64,000 bases of DNA from NCBI RefSeq assembly GCF_001044395.1, contig NZ_JANU01000042.1:62001-126000 (forward strand). The letters are read 5' to 3'. Origin of the DNA: Caenimonas sp. SL110 (lineage in GTDB: Bacteria; Pseudomonadota; Gammaproteobacteria; Burkholderiales; Burkholderiaceae_C). The notes under the pieces were generated by a model that saw nothing but the letters and a program-made list of their open reading frames with translations, did not search any database and was not told the origin of the DNA. Positions 28,204-36,462 of this stretch are shown one piece after another; position 1 is the first letter of the stretch; every line of letters begins with the position of its first letter. Both the position numbers and the translations under genes were made by a program.

Positions 28204-29386
28204 CGGCGATGCCCTGCCCCACGCCGATGCACATCGTGCACAGGGCGTAACGGCCGCCGGTGCGGTGCAGCTGGTTCACCGCTGTCGTCGCCAGTCTCGC
28301 GCCCGACGCGCCCAGCGGATGGCCCAGCGCGATTGCGCCGCCGTTGGCATTCACGCGCGGGTCGTCATCAGGCAGGCCCAGCGTGCGCAGCACGGCGAGT
28401 CCCTGCGCCGCAAACGCCTCGTTCAACTCGATCACGTCGAGTTGCGCGAGCGTGAGGCCGGTGAGCGCCAGCACTTTTTGCGTCGCCGGCGCGGGGCCGA
28501 TGCCCATGATGCGCGGCGCGACGCCGGCCGTGGCCATGCCCACCACACGCGCTTTGGGCGTCAGGCCGTTCTTCGCTGCGGTCGCCTCGTCGGCCAGCAG
28601 CAACGCGCACGAGCCGTCGTTGACGCCACTGGCGTTGCCCGCGGTGACAGTGCCATCGGGCCTGACCACGCCCTTGAGCCTGGCCAGTGCCTCCATCGAG
28701 GTTTCGCGCGGATGCTCGTCCTTGCCGACGACGATGGCTTCGCCCTTCTTTTGCGCAATGCTGACCGGCGTGATCTCGGCGTCGAAAAAGCCAGCCTTCT
28801 GCGCCGCAACAGCCTTCATCTGGGACGCGAGGGCCATGCGGTCCTGCGCCTCGCGTTCGATGCCGTAGTCGGTGGCGACGTTCTCGGCGGTTTCGGGCAT
28901 GGAATCAACGCCGTGCATTTCCTTCATCAGCTTGTTGACGAAGCGCCAGCCGATGGTGGTGTCGTAGATGGATGCGGCGCGGCTGAAGGCGCTATCGGCC
29001 TTGGGCATCACGAAGGGCGCGCGGCTCATGCTCTCGACGCCGCCAGCGATCATGAGCGTCGCCTCGCCCGCGCGGATCGCGCGCGCTGCCGTGCCGACCG
29101 CGTCCAGCCCGGAGCCGCACAGTCGGTTGATGGTGGCGCCGGGCACCTCGATCGGCAGGCCGGCCAACAGGCTTGCCATGTGCGCGACGTTGCGGTTGTC
29201 TTCACCGGCCTGGTTGGCGCAGCCGTAAAGCACATCGCTCACCGATTGCCAGTCGACATTCGGGTTGCGCGCCATCAACGCCTTGATGGGAATGGCCCCA
29301 AGATCGTCGGTGCGCACCGAGGACAGCGCCCCGCCGTAACGACCGAAGGGCGTGCGAATGGCATCGCAGATGAAGGCGTGATTCAT
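28184..29386 (-). CDS. pcaF: 3-oxoadipyl-CoA thiolase
   Basis: Cleaves 3-oxoadipyl-CoA to succinyl-CoA and acetyl-CoA, the final step of the beta-ketoadipate pathway. 400 residues from ATG 29386, with a strong AGGAG seven bases upstream; the frame stays open upstream into pcaJ but that is not coding. Thiolase triad seen: C90 (NRLCGSG), H356 (ALGHPLGASG) and C386 (TMCIGVGQG). FICDAIRTPFGRYGGALS and YGCANQAGEDNRNVA match PcaF/PaaJ rather than generic acetyl-CoA acetyltransferases. Follows pcaJ by 29 bp. PaaJ (phenylacetate pathway) performs the same reaction, but pcaIJ next door favours PcaF. Confidence 0.9.
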   Translation of the reverse strand: MNHAFICDAIRTPFGRYGGALSSVRTDDLGAIPIKALMARNPNVDWQSVSDVLYGCANQAGEDNRNVAHMASLLAGLPIEVPGATINRLCGSGLDAVGTAARAIRAGEATLMIAGGVESMSRAPFVMPKADSAFSRAASIYDTTIGWRFVNKLMKEMHGVDSMPETAENVATDYGIEREAQDRMALASQMKAVAAQKAGFFDAEITPVSIAQKKGEAIVVGKDEHPRETSMEALARLKGVVRPDGTVTAGNASGVNDGSCALLLADEATAAKNGLTPKARVVGMATAGVAPRIMGIGPAPATQKVLALTGLTLAQLDVIELNEAFAAQGLAVLRTLGLPDDDPRVNANGGAIALGHPLGASGARLATTAVNQLHRTGGRYALCTMCIGVGQGIAVILERV

Positions 29387-29415
29387 GGGTACTCCTGAAA
29401 ATGATGGGGTGATGG

Positions 29416-30057
29416 CTATGGCGCAATGTCGAAGCCGACCATTGAGACGAGTTCGGCGTGTGACAGGCCATCGACGCGGTCGATGCAATGCAAGCCGGTC
29501 GCTGTGACTTCGAGTGTGGCCACGTCGGTGTAGATGCGCTTGACGCACGCGAGTCCCGTGAGCGGGTAGCTGCATTCGCGCACCACCTTGCTGGTGCCCT
29601 CGCGGGTGAGCAGGTCCATCATGACCCAGGTCTGCAATGCCCCAGTGGCCAGATCCATCGCTCCTCCGACGGCTGGAATCGCCCCGGGCTCGCCGGTGTG
29701 CCAGTTGGCCAGGTCGCCCTTCTCGCTGACCTGGAACGCGCCCAGCACGCAGATATCCAGGTGCCCGCCGCGCATCATCGCGAAGCTGTCGGCATGATGA
29801 AAGAACGAGGCGCCCGGCAGGAGCGTCACCGGTTGCTTGCCTGCGTTGATGAGGTCGTAGTCTTCCTCGCCCTTGGGCGGCGCCGGCCCCATGCCAAGGA
29901 TGCCGTTCTCGCTCTGGAGAATGACTTCGCGGCCGGCCGGAATGTGATTGGCCACCAGCGTGGGCATGCCGATGCCCAGGTTGACATAGGCGCCCTCCGG
30001 AATGTCGCGTGCGACACGGGCGGCGAGTTGATCCTTGGTACGGCGCTGGAAGGTCAT
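29416..30057 (-). CDS. pcaJ: 3-oxoadipate CoA-transferase subunit B
   Basis: 213 residues. SugarP/CoA-transferase B subunit with the catalytic glutamate in SENGILGMGP and the N-terminal VNLGIGMPT. Together with PcaI it moves CoA from succinyl-CoA to 3-oxoadipate. Neighbouring pcaF makes 3-oxoadipate the probable acid, although acetoacetate or 3-oxoacid CoA-transferases (Scot/AtoAD type) share these motifs. Starts 24 bp after pcaI. Confidence 0.87.
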   Translation of the reverse strand: MTFQRRTKDQLAARVARDIPEGAYVNLGIGMPTLVANHIPAGREVILQSENGILGMGPAPPKGEEDYDLINAGKQPVTLLPGASFFHHADSFAMMRGGHLDICVLGAFQVSEKGDLANWHTGEPGAIPAVGGAMDLATGALQTWVMMDLLTREGTSKVVRECSYPLTGLACVKRIYTDVATLEVTATGLHCIDRVDGLSHAELVSMVGFDIAP

Positions 30058-30081
30058 GGCACGACTTCGTTGTTCTTGTTT

Positions 30082-30783
30082 TCAGGCCGTGTTGCGGATG
30101 CCGCCGGCCTGCGTGGCGACGCGAGGCACCTTCACGATGCGGTGCACGAAGATGCCCGGCGTCACGACTGCCTCGGGGTCCAGCGCACCGAGTTCGACAA
30201 TCTCGTGCACGCTGGCCACGGTTTGCTTCGCGGCCATCGCCATCACGGGGCCGAAGTTGCGCGCGGCCATGCGGTAGGTGAGGTTGCCCCACCGGTCACC
30301 GCGCTCGGCCTTGATGAGCGCCAGGTCGGCGTGGATCGCATGTTCGAGCACATGCATCCGGCCGTTGATTTCGCGGGTCTCCTTGCCCTTTGCAAGCTCG
30401 GTGCCGTAACCGGTGGGGGTGAAAAACGCGCCAATGCCCGCGCCTGCAGCCCGGATCCGCTCGGCAAGATTGCCCTGCGGCACGAGTTCGAGCTCGACCT
30501 TGCCCGCGCGGTACAGCGCATCGAACACATGGCTGTCGGCCTGTCGCGGAAAACTGCAGATGATCTTGCGAACGCAGCCTGCGGCCAGCAAGGCAGCAAG
30601 TCCCTCATCGCCGTTGCCCGCGTTGTTGTTGACCACTGTCAATCCGCGCGGTCGTTGCTCAATGAGCCCTGCAATGAGTTCGGAAGGAATGCCTGCCGTG
30701 CCGAAGCCACCGATCATCACGGTGGCGCCTTCGGCAACGCGGGGAAGTGCTTGCGCCACCGAAGCGGCGATCTTGTCGATCAT
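30082..30783 (-). CDS. pcaI: 3-oxoadipate CoA-transferase subunit A
   Basis: 233 residues from ATG 30783. CoA-transferase A subunit with the CoA-binding loop GGFGTAGIPSELI and the SFPRQADSHVFDALY, PTGYGTELAKGKE and ADxxxIKAERGDRWGNLTY blocks. First gene of pcaI-pcaJ-pcaF, the lower protocatechuate/catechol branch shared by many aromatic substrates. No pca regulator or upper pathway genes lie in the window. Divergent from the DUF1841 gene over 83 bp; no recognisable operator seen there. Confidence 0.87.
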   Translation of the reverse strand: MIDKIAASVAQALPRVAEGATVMIGGFGTAGIPSELIAGLIEQRPRGLTVVNNNAGNGDEGLAALLAAGCVRKIICSFPRQADSHVFDALYRAGKVELELVPQGNLAERIRAAGAGIGAFFTPTGYGTELAKGKETREINGRMHVLEHAIHADLALIKAERGDRWGNLTYRMAARNFGPVMAMAAKQTVASVHEIVELGALDPEAVVTPGIFVHRIVKVPRVATQAGGIRNTA

Positions 30784-30866
30784 TTGAATGTCCTGGCGAA
30801 ATTCTATGACCTCCCGGCACGGCGCTGCTCGCACAGGGGGCAATCCGTGCGTGCTAGGCTGCGCGC

Positions 30867-31301
30867 ATGTTCAATCCTTCCCAGTCGGACGTGCGGCGCT
30901 TTTTCTGCGCGGTGCACGCGAAATCAACGGACGGGCAGCCGATGGACGCGCTGGAAACACTGGCGGGTCAGTGGCTGGCCGAGCATCCTGAATACCACCC
31001 GGATGTGGGTGATGCGGACGCGGCCGTGGCCCGCGCCTATGACGGCGCCGACGGCAAGACCAATCCGTTCCTGCACCTGTCGATGCACCTGTCGATCAGC
31101 GAGCAGTGCTCCATCGACCAACCGCGCGGCATCAGGCAAGCGGTCGAGTTGCTGGCTGCGCGCCGGGGATCCTTGCACGACGCGCATCACGAGGCGATGG
31201 AGTGCCTGGGCACCATGCTGTGGGAGAGCCAGCGATCGGGCCGGCCCCCGGACGGCAATGCGTATGTGGAGTGTGTGCAGCGGCGGGCGACCAGCGACTG
31301 A
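30867..31301 (+). CDS. DUF1841 family protein
   Basis: 144 residues, no signal or membrane segment. Matches DUF1841: MFNPSQSDVRRFFC at the start, HPEYHPDV in the middle, and a histidine-rich HLSMHLSISEQCSIDQPRGIR followed by HDAHHEAMECLGTMLWE. The repeated histidines suggest a metal site, but function is unknown. Followed by a strong bidirectional terminator shared with the cytochrome gene. Confidence 0.88.
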   Translation: MFNPSQSDVRRFFCAVHAKSTDGQPMDALETLAGQWLAEHPEYHPDVGDADAAVARAYDGADGKTNPFLHLSMHLSISEQCSIDQPRGIRQAVELLAARRGSLHDAHHEAMECLGTMLWESQRSGRPPDGNAYVECVQRRATSD

Positions 31302-31321
31302 TCAAAGCCCCGCCCCAATAG

Positions 31322-31345
31322 AAAAGGCCCCTCGCGGGGCCTTTT
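31322..31345. terminator. Bidirectional terminator between DUF1841 and cytochrome c genes
   Basis: Perfect 10-bp stem AAAAGGCCCC/GGGGCCTTTT with loop TCGC. The A and T tracts make it work on both strands. 20 bp after the DUF1841 stop and 27 bp from the cytochrome gene stop. Confidence 0.9.
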
Positions 31346-31372
31346 GACTGTTCGCTGCGGCTGGAACCGGGT

Positions 31373-32101
31373 TCAGCGAGCGCCCGTACGGAACCGGCTC
31401 TCAGGCTTGGTTTCGAGGTCGCCATTGAGCGAGCCGATGTAGCCGGCCATGGCCTTGAGTTCGGCGTTGGTGAATTGCTTGGCGATGCCGGCCATGATGC
31501 CGTTGCTGCGGCCGGTGGTGGCGTTGCCTTCGACCTTGTACGCCTTCAGTGCAACGAACAGGTAATCGGGGTGCTGACCTGCAATCTTGGGATAGCTCGG
31601 ATCGATAGGGCTCGCAAAATTGGCGCCGTGGCAGGAGACGCATGCGGCCTTCTGCATCAGGGCAGCGACTTGCGGGCTGGCGTCGCGGTTGGGAGTCTTG
31701 GCCAGCGGCTTGGCATCTTCCATGCCTTCGCGCTCGTAGTAGCCAGAAATGTCGGCGATGTCCTGGTCGGACAGGCTGGCCGCGACGCCGCGCATGGTCG
31801 GGTGCTTGCGGTCACCGTTCTTGTAGGCGTTGAGTGCGCTGGCGATGTACTTGGCACCCTGGCCCGCAATCATCGGCACACGGTACACCTCGGGGAAGGT
31901 CGCGTGGTAGCCCTTGATGGCGTGGCAGCCGACGCACATGGCGATCTTGGCTTCCAGGGACTTGGCGCTGGCCGGTGTGGCCGGCGCCGCCTTGGCAGCA
32001 GGCGCGGGCGCAGCTGCTGCGGGCGCGGACGCCTGGGCGTACGACGATACCGTCACGGAAGCGACAGCCAGGGCGAAAAGCGTGGTCAACAACTTGTTCA
32101 T
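31373..32101 (-). CDS. Diheme cytochrome c (c4-like)
   Basis: 242 residues: signal peptide (to about 22), an Ala/Pro-rich linker (25-47), then two cytochrome c domains with CVGCH at 56-60 and CVSCH at 154-158; the YPKIAGQHPDYL and MxGIAKQFTNAELKAMAGYI pieces follow the class I c4 pattern. Periplasmic electron carrier, a plausible donor to the oxidase encoded at 16-17 kb. Single gene with its own promoter region and terminator. Confidence 0.9.
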   Translation of the reverse strand: MNKLLTTLFALAVASVTVSSYAQASAPAAAAPAPAAKAAPATPASAKSLEAKIAMCVGCHAIKGYHATFPEVYRVPMIAGQGAKYIASALNAYKNGDRKHPTMRGVAASLSDQDIADISGYYEREGMEDAKPLAKTPNRDASPQVAALMQKAACVSCHGANFASPIDPSYPKIAGQHPDYLFVALKAYKVEGNATTGRSNGIMAGIAKQFTNAELKAMAGYIGSLNGDLETKPESRFRTGAR

Positions 32102-32148
32102 TTTGCGCGCACAATTGAGTGAGAGGTCAGACTTCGAATCAACCTTTG

Positions 32149-32154
32149 ATTATA
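32149..32154 (-). promoter_or_regulatory. Putative -10 box for the cytochrome c gene
   Basis: Perfect TATAAT on the minus strand, 48 bp upstream of the cytochrome start codon. The -35 region at a 17-bp spacing is poor, so this is tentative. Confidence 0.35.
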
Positions 32155-32204
32155 TCGGGCGCGGCGCGATGCCCATTTCCATACCCTCCGTTCAAGCTCA
32201 CCAC

Positions 32205-33059
32205 ATGAAGTTCCAAGGCTCCCAGAACTACGTCGCCACGCAAGACCTGATGCTTGCAGTGAACGCATCCATCACTCTCCAGCGCCCACTCCTGGTCAAG
32301 GGCGAGCCCGGCACCGGCAAGACCATGCTGGCTGAGGAAGTGGCCCAGGCACTGGACATGCCGCTGTTGCAATGGCACATCAAATCGACCACCAAGGCGC
32401 AGCAGGGCCTGTACGAATACGACGCGGTGAGCCGCCTGCGCGACTCGCAATTGAAGGACCTGGACGGCGGCGAAAAGGTCAAGGACATCCATAACTACAT
32501 CGTCAAGGGTGTGCTGTGGCAGGCCTTCACAGCCGACAGGCCTGTCGCGCTGCTCATTGACGAAATCGACAAGGCCGACATCGAATTTCCGAACGACCTG
32601 CTGCGCGAACTCGACCGCATGGAGTTCTACGTGTATGAGACGCGCGAAATGGTGCGCGCCAAACACCGGCCGCTCGTTTTCATCACCTCCAACAACGAAA
32701 AGGAACTGCCCGACGCATTCTTGCGCCGGTGCTTTTTCCACTACATCAAGTTTCCCGATGCGGAAACGATGCAGCAGATCGTGGACGTGCATTTCCCCGG
32801 CCTGAAAAAGGAATTGCTGACGGCCGCGATGAAGACGTTTTATGACGTGCGCAATTTGCCGGGCTTGAAGAAAAAGCCCTCGACCAGCGAACTGCTCGAC
32901 TGGCTCAAGCTTCTGGTGGCCGAAGACATTCCCCTGGCCGCCCTGCAAAGCAAGGACGACAAGGTTGCGGTGCCGCCTCTGGTGGGCGCGCTGCTCAAGA
33001 ACGAGCAGGACGTGACGCTGTTCGAAAAGCTCGTGTTCATGCAGCGTCACAACCGCTAG
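32205..33059 (+). CDS. MoxR-family AAA+ ATPase
   Basis: 284 residues from ATG 32205 (MKFQGSQNYVAT, the family start); ATG 32169 is an in-frame alternative. Walker A GEPGTGKT at 33-40, Walker B LLIDE at 116-120, sensor 1 ITSNNEKELPDAFLRRC. MoxR ATPases work as chaperone-like motors with VWA-domain partners (compare NorQ/NorD, CbbQ/CbbO, RavA/ViaA). Here the VWA partner is the fifth gene of the same operon at 34814. Confidence 0.92.
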   Translation: MKFQGSQNYVATQDLMLAVNASITLQRPLLVKGEPGTGKTMLAEEVAQALDMPLLQWHIKSTTKAQQGLYEYDAVSRLRDSQLKDLDGGEKVKDIHNYIVKGVLWQAFTADRPVALLIDEIDKADIEFPNDLLRELDRMEFYVYETREMVRAKHRPLVFITSNNEKELPDAFLRRCFFHYIKFPDAETMQQIVDVHFPGLKKELLTAAMKTFYDVRNLPGLKKKPSTSELLDWLKLLVAEDIPLAALQSKDDKVAVPPLVGALLKNEQDVTLFEKLVFMQRHNR

Positions 33060-33068
33060 GACCGCGAC

Positions 33069-33287
33069 ATGCATCCGCTTCTCGTTGAAGGATTGACTGA
33101 CGCCGTGGGTTTCATGGGCGGAGTCCTCATCGCCTACTTGCTGGGCAAGCTGGTCGGCTTCGATCCACTGGCGCAGGGCTACGACGGCAGTGCCATCGGC
33201 GGCATCCTGATGGCCGGCATTGGCGGCGGCCTCGGGCTGCAGGGCGCCAGGCGCTGGCGCGCGTCTCGAAGGAAAAAGGAAGACTGA
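33069..33287 (+). CDS. Small glycine-rich membrane protein of the MoxR operon
   Basis: 72 residues, ATG 33069 with AGGA eight bases upstream, nine bases after moxR. Two hydrophobic, glycine-rich segments (about 10-30, 43-58; GGILMAGIGGGLGLQGARRW) and a basic tail RRWRASRRKKED. No known family recognised. The GxxxG-type spacing suggests helix packing in the membrane. Position suggests it anchors or accompanies the MoxR/VWA system. Confidence 0.65.
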   Translation: MHPLLVEGLTDAVGFMGGVLIAYLLGKLVGFDPLAQGYDGSAIGGILMAGIGGGLGLQGARRWRASRRKKED

Positions 33288-33288
33288 G

Positions 33289-33888
33289 TTGAAGACACCG
33301 GAACCCTGCACCCTCGCAACGCCGCTGGTGCGGCTGGAACCGATGACGGCCGATCACGCCGGCGAGATCGAAGCCGCAGCGCATGACGGGCAGTTGTGGA
33401 ACCTGCGCATCACCTCCGTGCCCGCACCTGGCGAAGCGGCCGCTTATGTTGCCTTCGCATTGAAGGGGCAGGCCGAGGGACACATGCTGCCGTTCGTTGT
33501 GCGTGATGTCGCCAGCGGCAAGCTCGTCGGCACGACGCGCTATCACGACATCGTCCCCGCCATCGAGCGCCTGGAGATCGGCTACACCTGGTATGCGAAA
33601 AGCTGGCAACGCAGCCACGTCAACACCACCTGCAAGCTGCTTCTCATGACGCACGCATTCGAGACGCTGGGCGCAAAGCTTGTGGGGTGGCGAACCGACA
33701 ACTACAACTTTGCGAGCCAGCGCGCGATCGAGCGGCTGGGCGCACGAAAAGACGGCGTGCTGCGTCACCACGCGCCACGGCGTGACGGCACTGTTCGCGA
33801 CACGGTGATGTACAGCATGACAGCCGGTGAATGGCCGGAAGCCAAGTCGCAGCTTCAATACCTTTTGTCCAGGGACCGAAGCGAATGA
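33289..33888 (+). CDS. GNAT-family N-acetyltransferase (RimJ/RimL type)
   Basis: 199 residues from TTG 33289, which has AAGGAAG about seven bases upstream and starts one base after the previous stop; no ATG fits. GNAT fold: LVRLEPMTADHAGEIEAA, RLEIGYTWYAKSWQRSHVNTTCKLLL (acetyl-CoA loop region) and NFASQRAIERLGARKDGVLRHH, typical of RimJ/RimL-like enzymes acting on protein N-termini or small amines. Overlaps the next gene start by four bases (ATGA), so it belongs to the operon. Substrate unknown. Confidence 0.85.
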   Translation: MKTPEPCTLATPLVRLEPMTADHAGEIEAAAHDGQLWNLRITSVPAPGEAAAYVAFALKGQAEGHMLPFVVRDVASGKLVGTTRYHDIVPAIERLEIGYTWYAKSWQRSHVNTTCKLLLMTHAFETLGAKLVGWRTDNYNFASQRAIERLGARKDGVLRHHAPRRDGTVRDTVMYSMTAGEWPEAKSQLQYLLSRDRSE

Positions 33889-34820
33889 TCGCTTTCTCGA
33901 CACCCGCCAACGCCACGAAATGGAATCGCTGGCTCGTCTATTCGCCGGGCGCGCGCATTGCGATTTTCATCGGCATCTTCGCAGGCGCGATGTTTCTGCT
34001 GAGCGTCCTGTTCGCGGCACTCGGATGGGATGGCAGGCAAGCCCCGCAGCCACAGCGCAGCATCGGCATCTTCCTGCGGCAACTGGTTCCCGCGCTGTTG
34101 GCTTACCTCTTTCTTGTCTATGTGATCGAACGGCGCAAACCGGTTGAACTGGCATGGCGCCGGGTGGTGCCGGACGGCCTGCTGGGCTCGGTTCTGGGCG
34201 TGCTCTTCATTGGAAGCGTGGTGGGCGTTCTGTGGCTTGCAGGCAGCTACGAAGTGACGGGCACCAACCCGCAGTTCGACTGGATCAGGCCGCTGCTGCT
34301 CACGGGGCTGGGCACGGCCATCGCCGAAGAAATCATCTTTCGCGGCGTTCTGTTTCGTATCAGCGAAGAGGGATTGGGCACCTGGTGGGCGCTGGCCATC
34401 TCGGCGCTGTTCTTCGGCGGTGTGCACATCATGAACAAGGGCGCGACCGTCTGGAGTTCGATTGCCATCGCCGTCGAGGCGGGTGTATTGCTGGGGCTGG
34501 CGTACAACGTCACGCGCTCGCTGCCGCTCGTGATGGGCATTCACATGACCTGGAATTTCACACAGGGCGCGATCTTTGGCATACCCGTATCGGGCACCAA
34601 CGCATCGGGTTATCTGGTCTCGACGCGACCCGGCCCCGAGTGGCTGTCGGGTGGCGGCTTCGGCGCAGAGGCATCTGTTGTCGCGGTGCTGATCAGCATC
34701 ATCGCCTCTGCGTGGCTGGTGATGCAGGCCCGCCGCAAGGACACGATATTCGTTCGCCGATGGGGCAAGTCGCACGCTCCCACCATCGCCGCAACCCCCA
34801 CGCAAGGAGCGCCATGCTGA
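33885..34820 (+). CDS. CPBP-family intramembrane metalloprotease
   Basis: 311 residues with about eight hydrophobic segments. Abi/CAAX-protease motifs: AEEIIFRG with E148, E149 and R153, GGVHIMNKG with H181, and GIHMTWNFTQG with H220 and N224, the full metal-binding set, so probably active. Bacterial members process or bind membrane proteins, and some give self-immunity to bacteriocins; prenylated targets are not expected. ATGA overlap upstream and seven-base overlap with the VWA gene downstream. Confidence 0.88.
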   Translation: MIAFSTPANATKWNRWLVYSPGARIAIFIGIFAGAMFLLSVLFAALGWDGRQAPQPQRSIGIFLRQLVPALLAYLFLVYVIERRKPVELAWRRVVPDGLLGSVLGVLFIGSVVGVLWLAGSYEVTGTNPQFDWIRPLLLTGLGTAIAEEIIFRGVLFRISEEGLGTWWALAISALFFGGVHIMNKGATVWSSIAIAVEAGVLLGLAYNVTRSLPLVMGIHMTWNFTQGAIFGIPVSGTNASGYLVSTRPGPEWLSGGGFGAEASVVAVLISIIASAWLVMQARRKDTIFVRRWGKSHAPTIAATPTQGAPC

Positions 34821-36016
34821 CCGACTTTTTCTACACGCTGCGCAGCGCAAAGCTGCCGGTGTCAGTCAAGGAATACCTGGTGCTGCTGGAAGCGCTGAAG
34901 AAAGGCGTGGTTGGCCCGGCAAGCCAGGATGAAGACGGCGGCGGCTGGAGCATCGACGACTTCTACTACCTCTCGCGCACGACGCTGGTCAAAGACGAAA
35001 AGCACTACGACAAGTTCGACCGTGCGTTTGCTTCGTACTTCAAGGGCGTCGAGATGGTTGCCGACTTCACCAAGGACTTGCCGCTCGAATGGCTGCGCAA
35101 GAACCTGGAGCTGGAACTCAGCCCCGAGGAGCGCGCCAAAATCGAGAAGATGGGCTGGGATGAGCTCATGGAAACGCTCAAGAAGCGCTTCGAAGAGCAG
35201 AAGGAGCGTCACGAAGGCGGCAGCAAGATGATAGGCACGGGCGGCACATCGCCGTTTGGCGCGTATGGCGTGAATCCGCAGGGCATCCGCATCGGCCAGG
35301 AAAAAAGCCGCAACAAGAGCGCGGTGAAAGTGTGGGACCAGCGCGCCTACAAGGACTACGACGACACGCAGGAACTCGGCACGCGCAACATCAAGGTCGC
35401 GCTGCGCAGGCTGCGCAAGTTCGCGCGCGAGGGCGCTGCCGACGAGCTGGACCTGGACGACACGATCAAGTCCACGGCCGCCAATGCGGGCTGGCTCGAC
35501 ATCAAGATGATTCCCGAGCGGCACAACAACGTGAAGATCCTGCTGCTCATGGACGTGGGCGGCACGATGGACGAGCACATCCACCGGGTCGAGGAAATGT
35601 TCTCGGCTGCCAAGGCGGAGTTCAAGCACCTGGAGTTCTATTACTTCCACAACTGCGTCTATGACTTCATGTGGAAGAACAACCGCCGCCGCTTCTCCGA
35701 GAAGTTCGCGACCTGGGACATCATCAGGAAGTACAACAAGGACTACAAGCTGATCTTCGTGGGCGACGCGACGATGAGCCCTTACGAGATCCTGCAGCCT
35801 GGCGGCAGCGTTGAGTACAACAACGAAGAAGCCGGTGCGGAATGGATGCAGCGCCTGACCAATGCGTTTCCGAAGTTCGCCTGGATCAACCCCGAGCCGC
35901 AGGGCGTCTGGCAATACCGGCAAAGCATCAGCGTGATCCAGCAACTGGTGAACCAGCGGATGTACCCGCTCACGATCAAGGGGCTGGAAGAGGCGATGCG
36001 GTTGTTGTCGAAGTAG
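34814..36016 (+). CDS. VWA-domain protein (CoxE-like), partner of MoxR ATPase
   Basis: 400 residues from ATG 34814, AAGGAG six bases upstream inside the previous gene. N-terminal helical region (1-135), a glycine-rich linker (135-160), then a VWA domain. The MIDAS motif is DVGGT at 247-251 instead of DxSxS, still able to present Asp and Thr but with Gly at the first Ser position. Family knowledge: such VWA proteins are the adaptor partner of MoxR ATPases and link them to a metalloprotein or membrane client. Client here unknown; the embedded protease and acetyltransferase may be part of the same process. Confidence 0.85.
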   Translation: MLTDFFYTLRSAKLPVSVKEYLVLLEALKKGVVGPASQDEDGGGWSIDDFYYLSRTTLVKDEKHYDKFDRAFASYFKGVEMVADFTKDLPLEWLRKNLELELSPEERAKIEKMGWDELMETLKKRFEEQKERHEGGSKMIGTGGTSPFGAYGVNPQGIRIGQEKSRNKSAVKVWDQRAYKDYDDTQELGTRNIKVALRRLRKFAREGAADELDLDDTIKSTAANAGWLDIKMIPERHNNVKILLLMDVGGTMDEHIHRVEEMFSAAKAEFKHLEFYYFHNCVYDFMWKNNRRRFSEKFATWDIIRKYNKDYKLIFVGDATMSPYEILQPGGSVEYNNEEAGAEWMQRLTNAFPKFAWINPEPQGVWQYRQSISVIQQLVNQRMYPLTIKGLEEAMRLLSK

Positions 36017-36042
36017 CGGCTTTCGCTGGCTCTCCGGGCCTT

Positions 36043-36117
36043 TGGTACCACCGACGGGAATCGAACCCATATCTAGCGCTTAGGAGGCGCTCGTTCTATC
36101 CATTGAACTACGGCGGC
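36043..36117 (-). tRNA. tRNA-Arg (anticodon CCT)
   Basis: Cloverleaf on the minus strand: acceptor GCCGCCG pairs with CGGTGGT (two G-U pairs), D arm GTTC...GAAC, anticodon stem AGCGC/GCGCT around loop CTCCTAA giving anticodon CCT (reads AGG), T arm with TTCGATT loop, discriminator A and an encoded CCA at 36043-36045. Downstream of the VWA gene on the opposite strand. No integrase or attachment duplication is seen beside it. Confidence 0.95.
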
Positions 36118-36231
36118 AGGCGGTCCAATTGTAGTTGGCCGCAAGTTGCCGGTTTTTTTCGCGGCGTCGGCGCTGTCCTACAGACAGGCATCTCGCAAGG
36201 AGTAAATTGCTCCCAGCCCCAGGGGAATCCA

Positions 36232-36462
36232 ATGACGTCAGCCGACTACCGCATTGAAAGCAACCAGCCCATCAACGGCCTGCTCTGGCCCGCCCGAGGC
36301 GCTCACCGGTTCGAGGTGAAAGACCGCGCATTGGCCGTCACCCTCGCAGCGAAATCATTCACGCTGCCTTCCAGTGAAATCCGCGTGGTTCATGTGCCCA
36401 CGGGCGAGATCGTTTTCCGGAAACAGGCTTCTTCGCAGGCCGGCATTTCCGACGAAGCGTGA
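36232..36462 (+). CDS. Hypothetical 76-residue protein
   Basis: ATG 36232 with AGGGGAA eight bases upstream. No signal peptide, membrane segment or cysteine. Seen: FEVKDRALAVTLAAKSFTLPSSEIRVVHVPTGEIVFRKQ, an alternating hydrophobic pattern suggesting a small beta-rich fold. I do not recognise a family. Stop codon abuts the stop of the convergent iron-transporter permease. Located after tRNA-Arg but on the opposite strand. Confidence 0.65.
   Translation: MTSADYRIESNQPINGLLWPARGAHRFEVKDRALAVTLAAKSFTLPSSEIRVVHVPTGEIVFRKQASSQAGISDEA

Noticed and set aside
28184-30292. A 702-codon open frame extending upstream of pcaF
   Set aside because: The upstream half overlaps pcaJ antisense-frame-like on the same strand and carries no domain; the true start is ATG 29386 with a strong AGGAG.
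29488-31347. A 619-codon plus-strand open frame opposite pcaJ/pcaI
   Set aside because: It is a GC-driven shadow of real genes; the protein shows Arg/His-rich, non-family sequence.
36043-36117. tRNA-Arg as an integration site for a mobile element
   Set aside because: No integrase, no duplicated tRNA 3' end and normal core genes on both sides.
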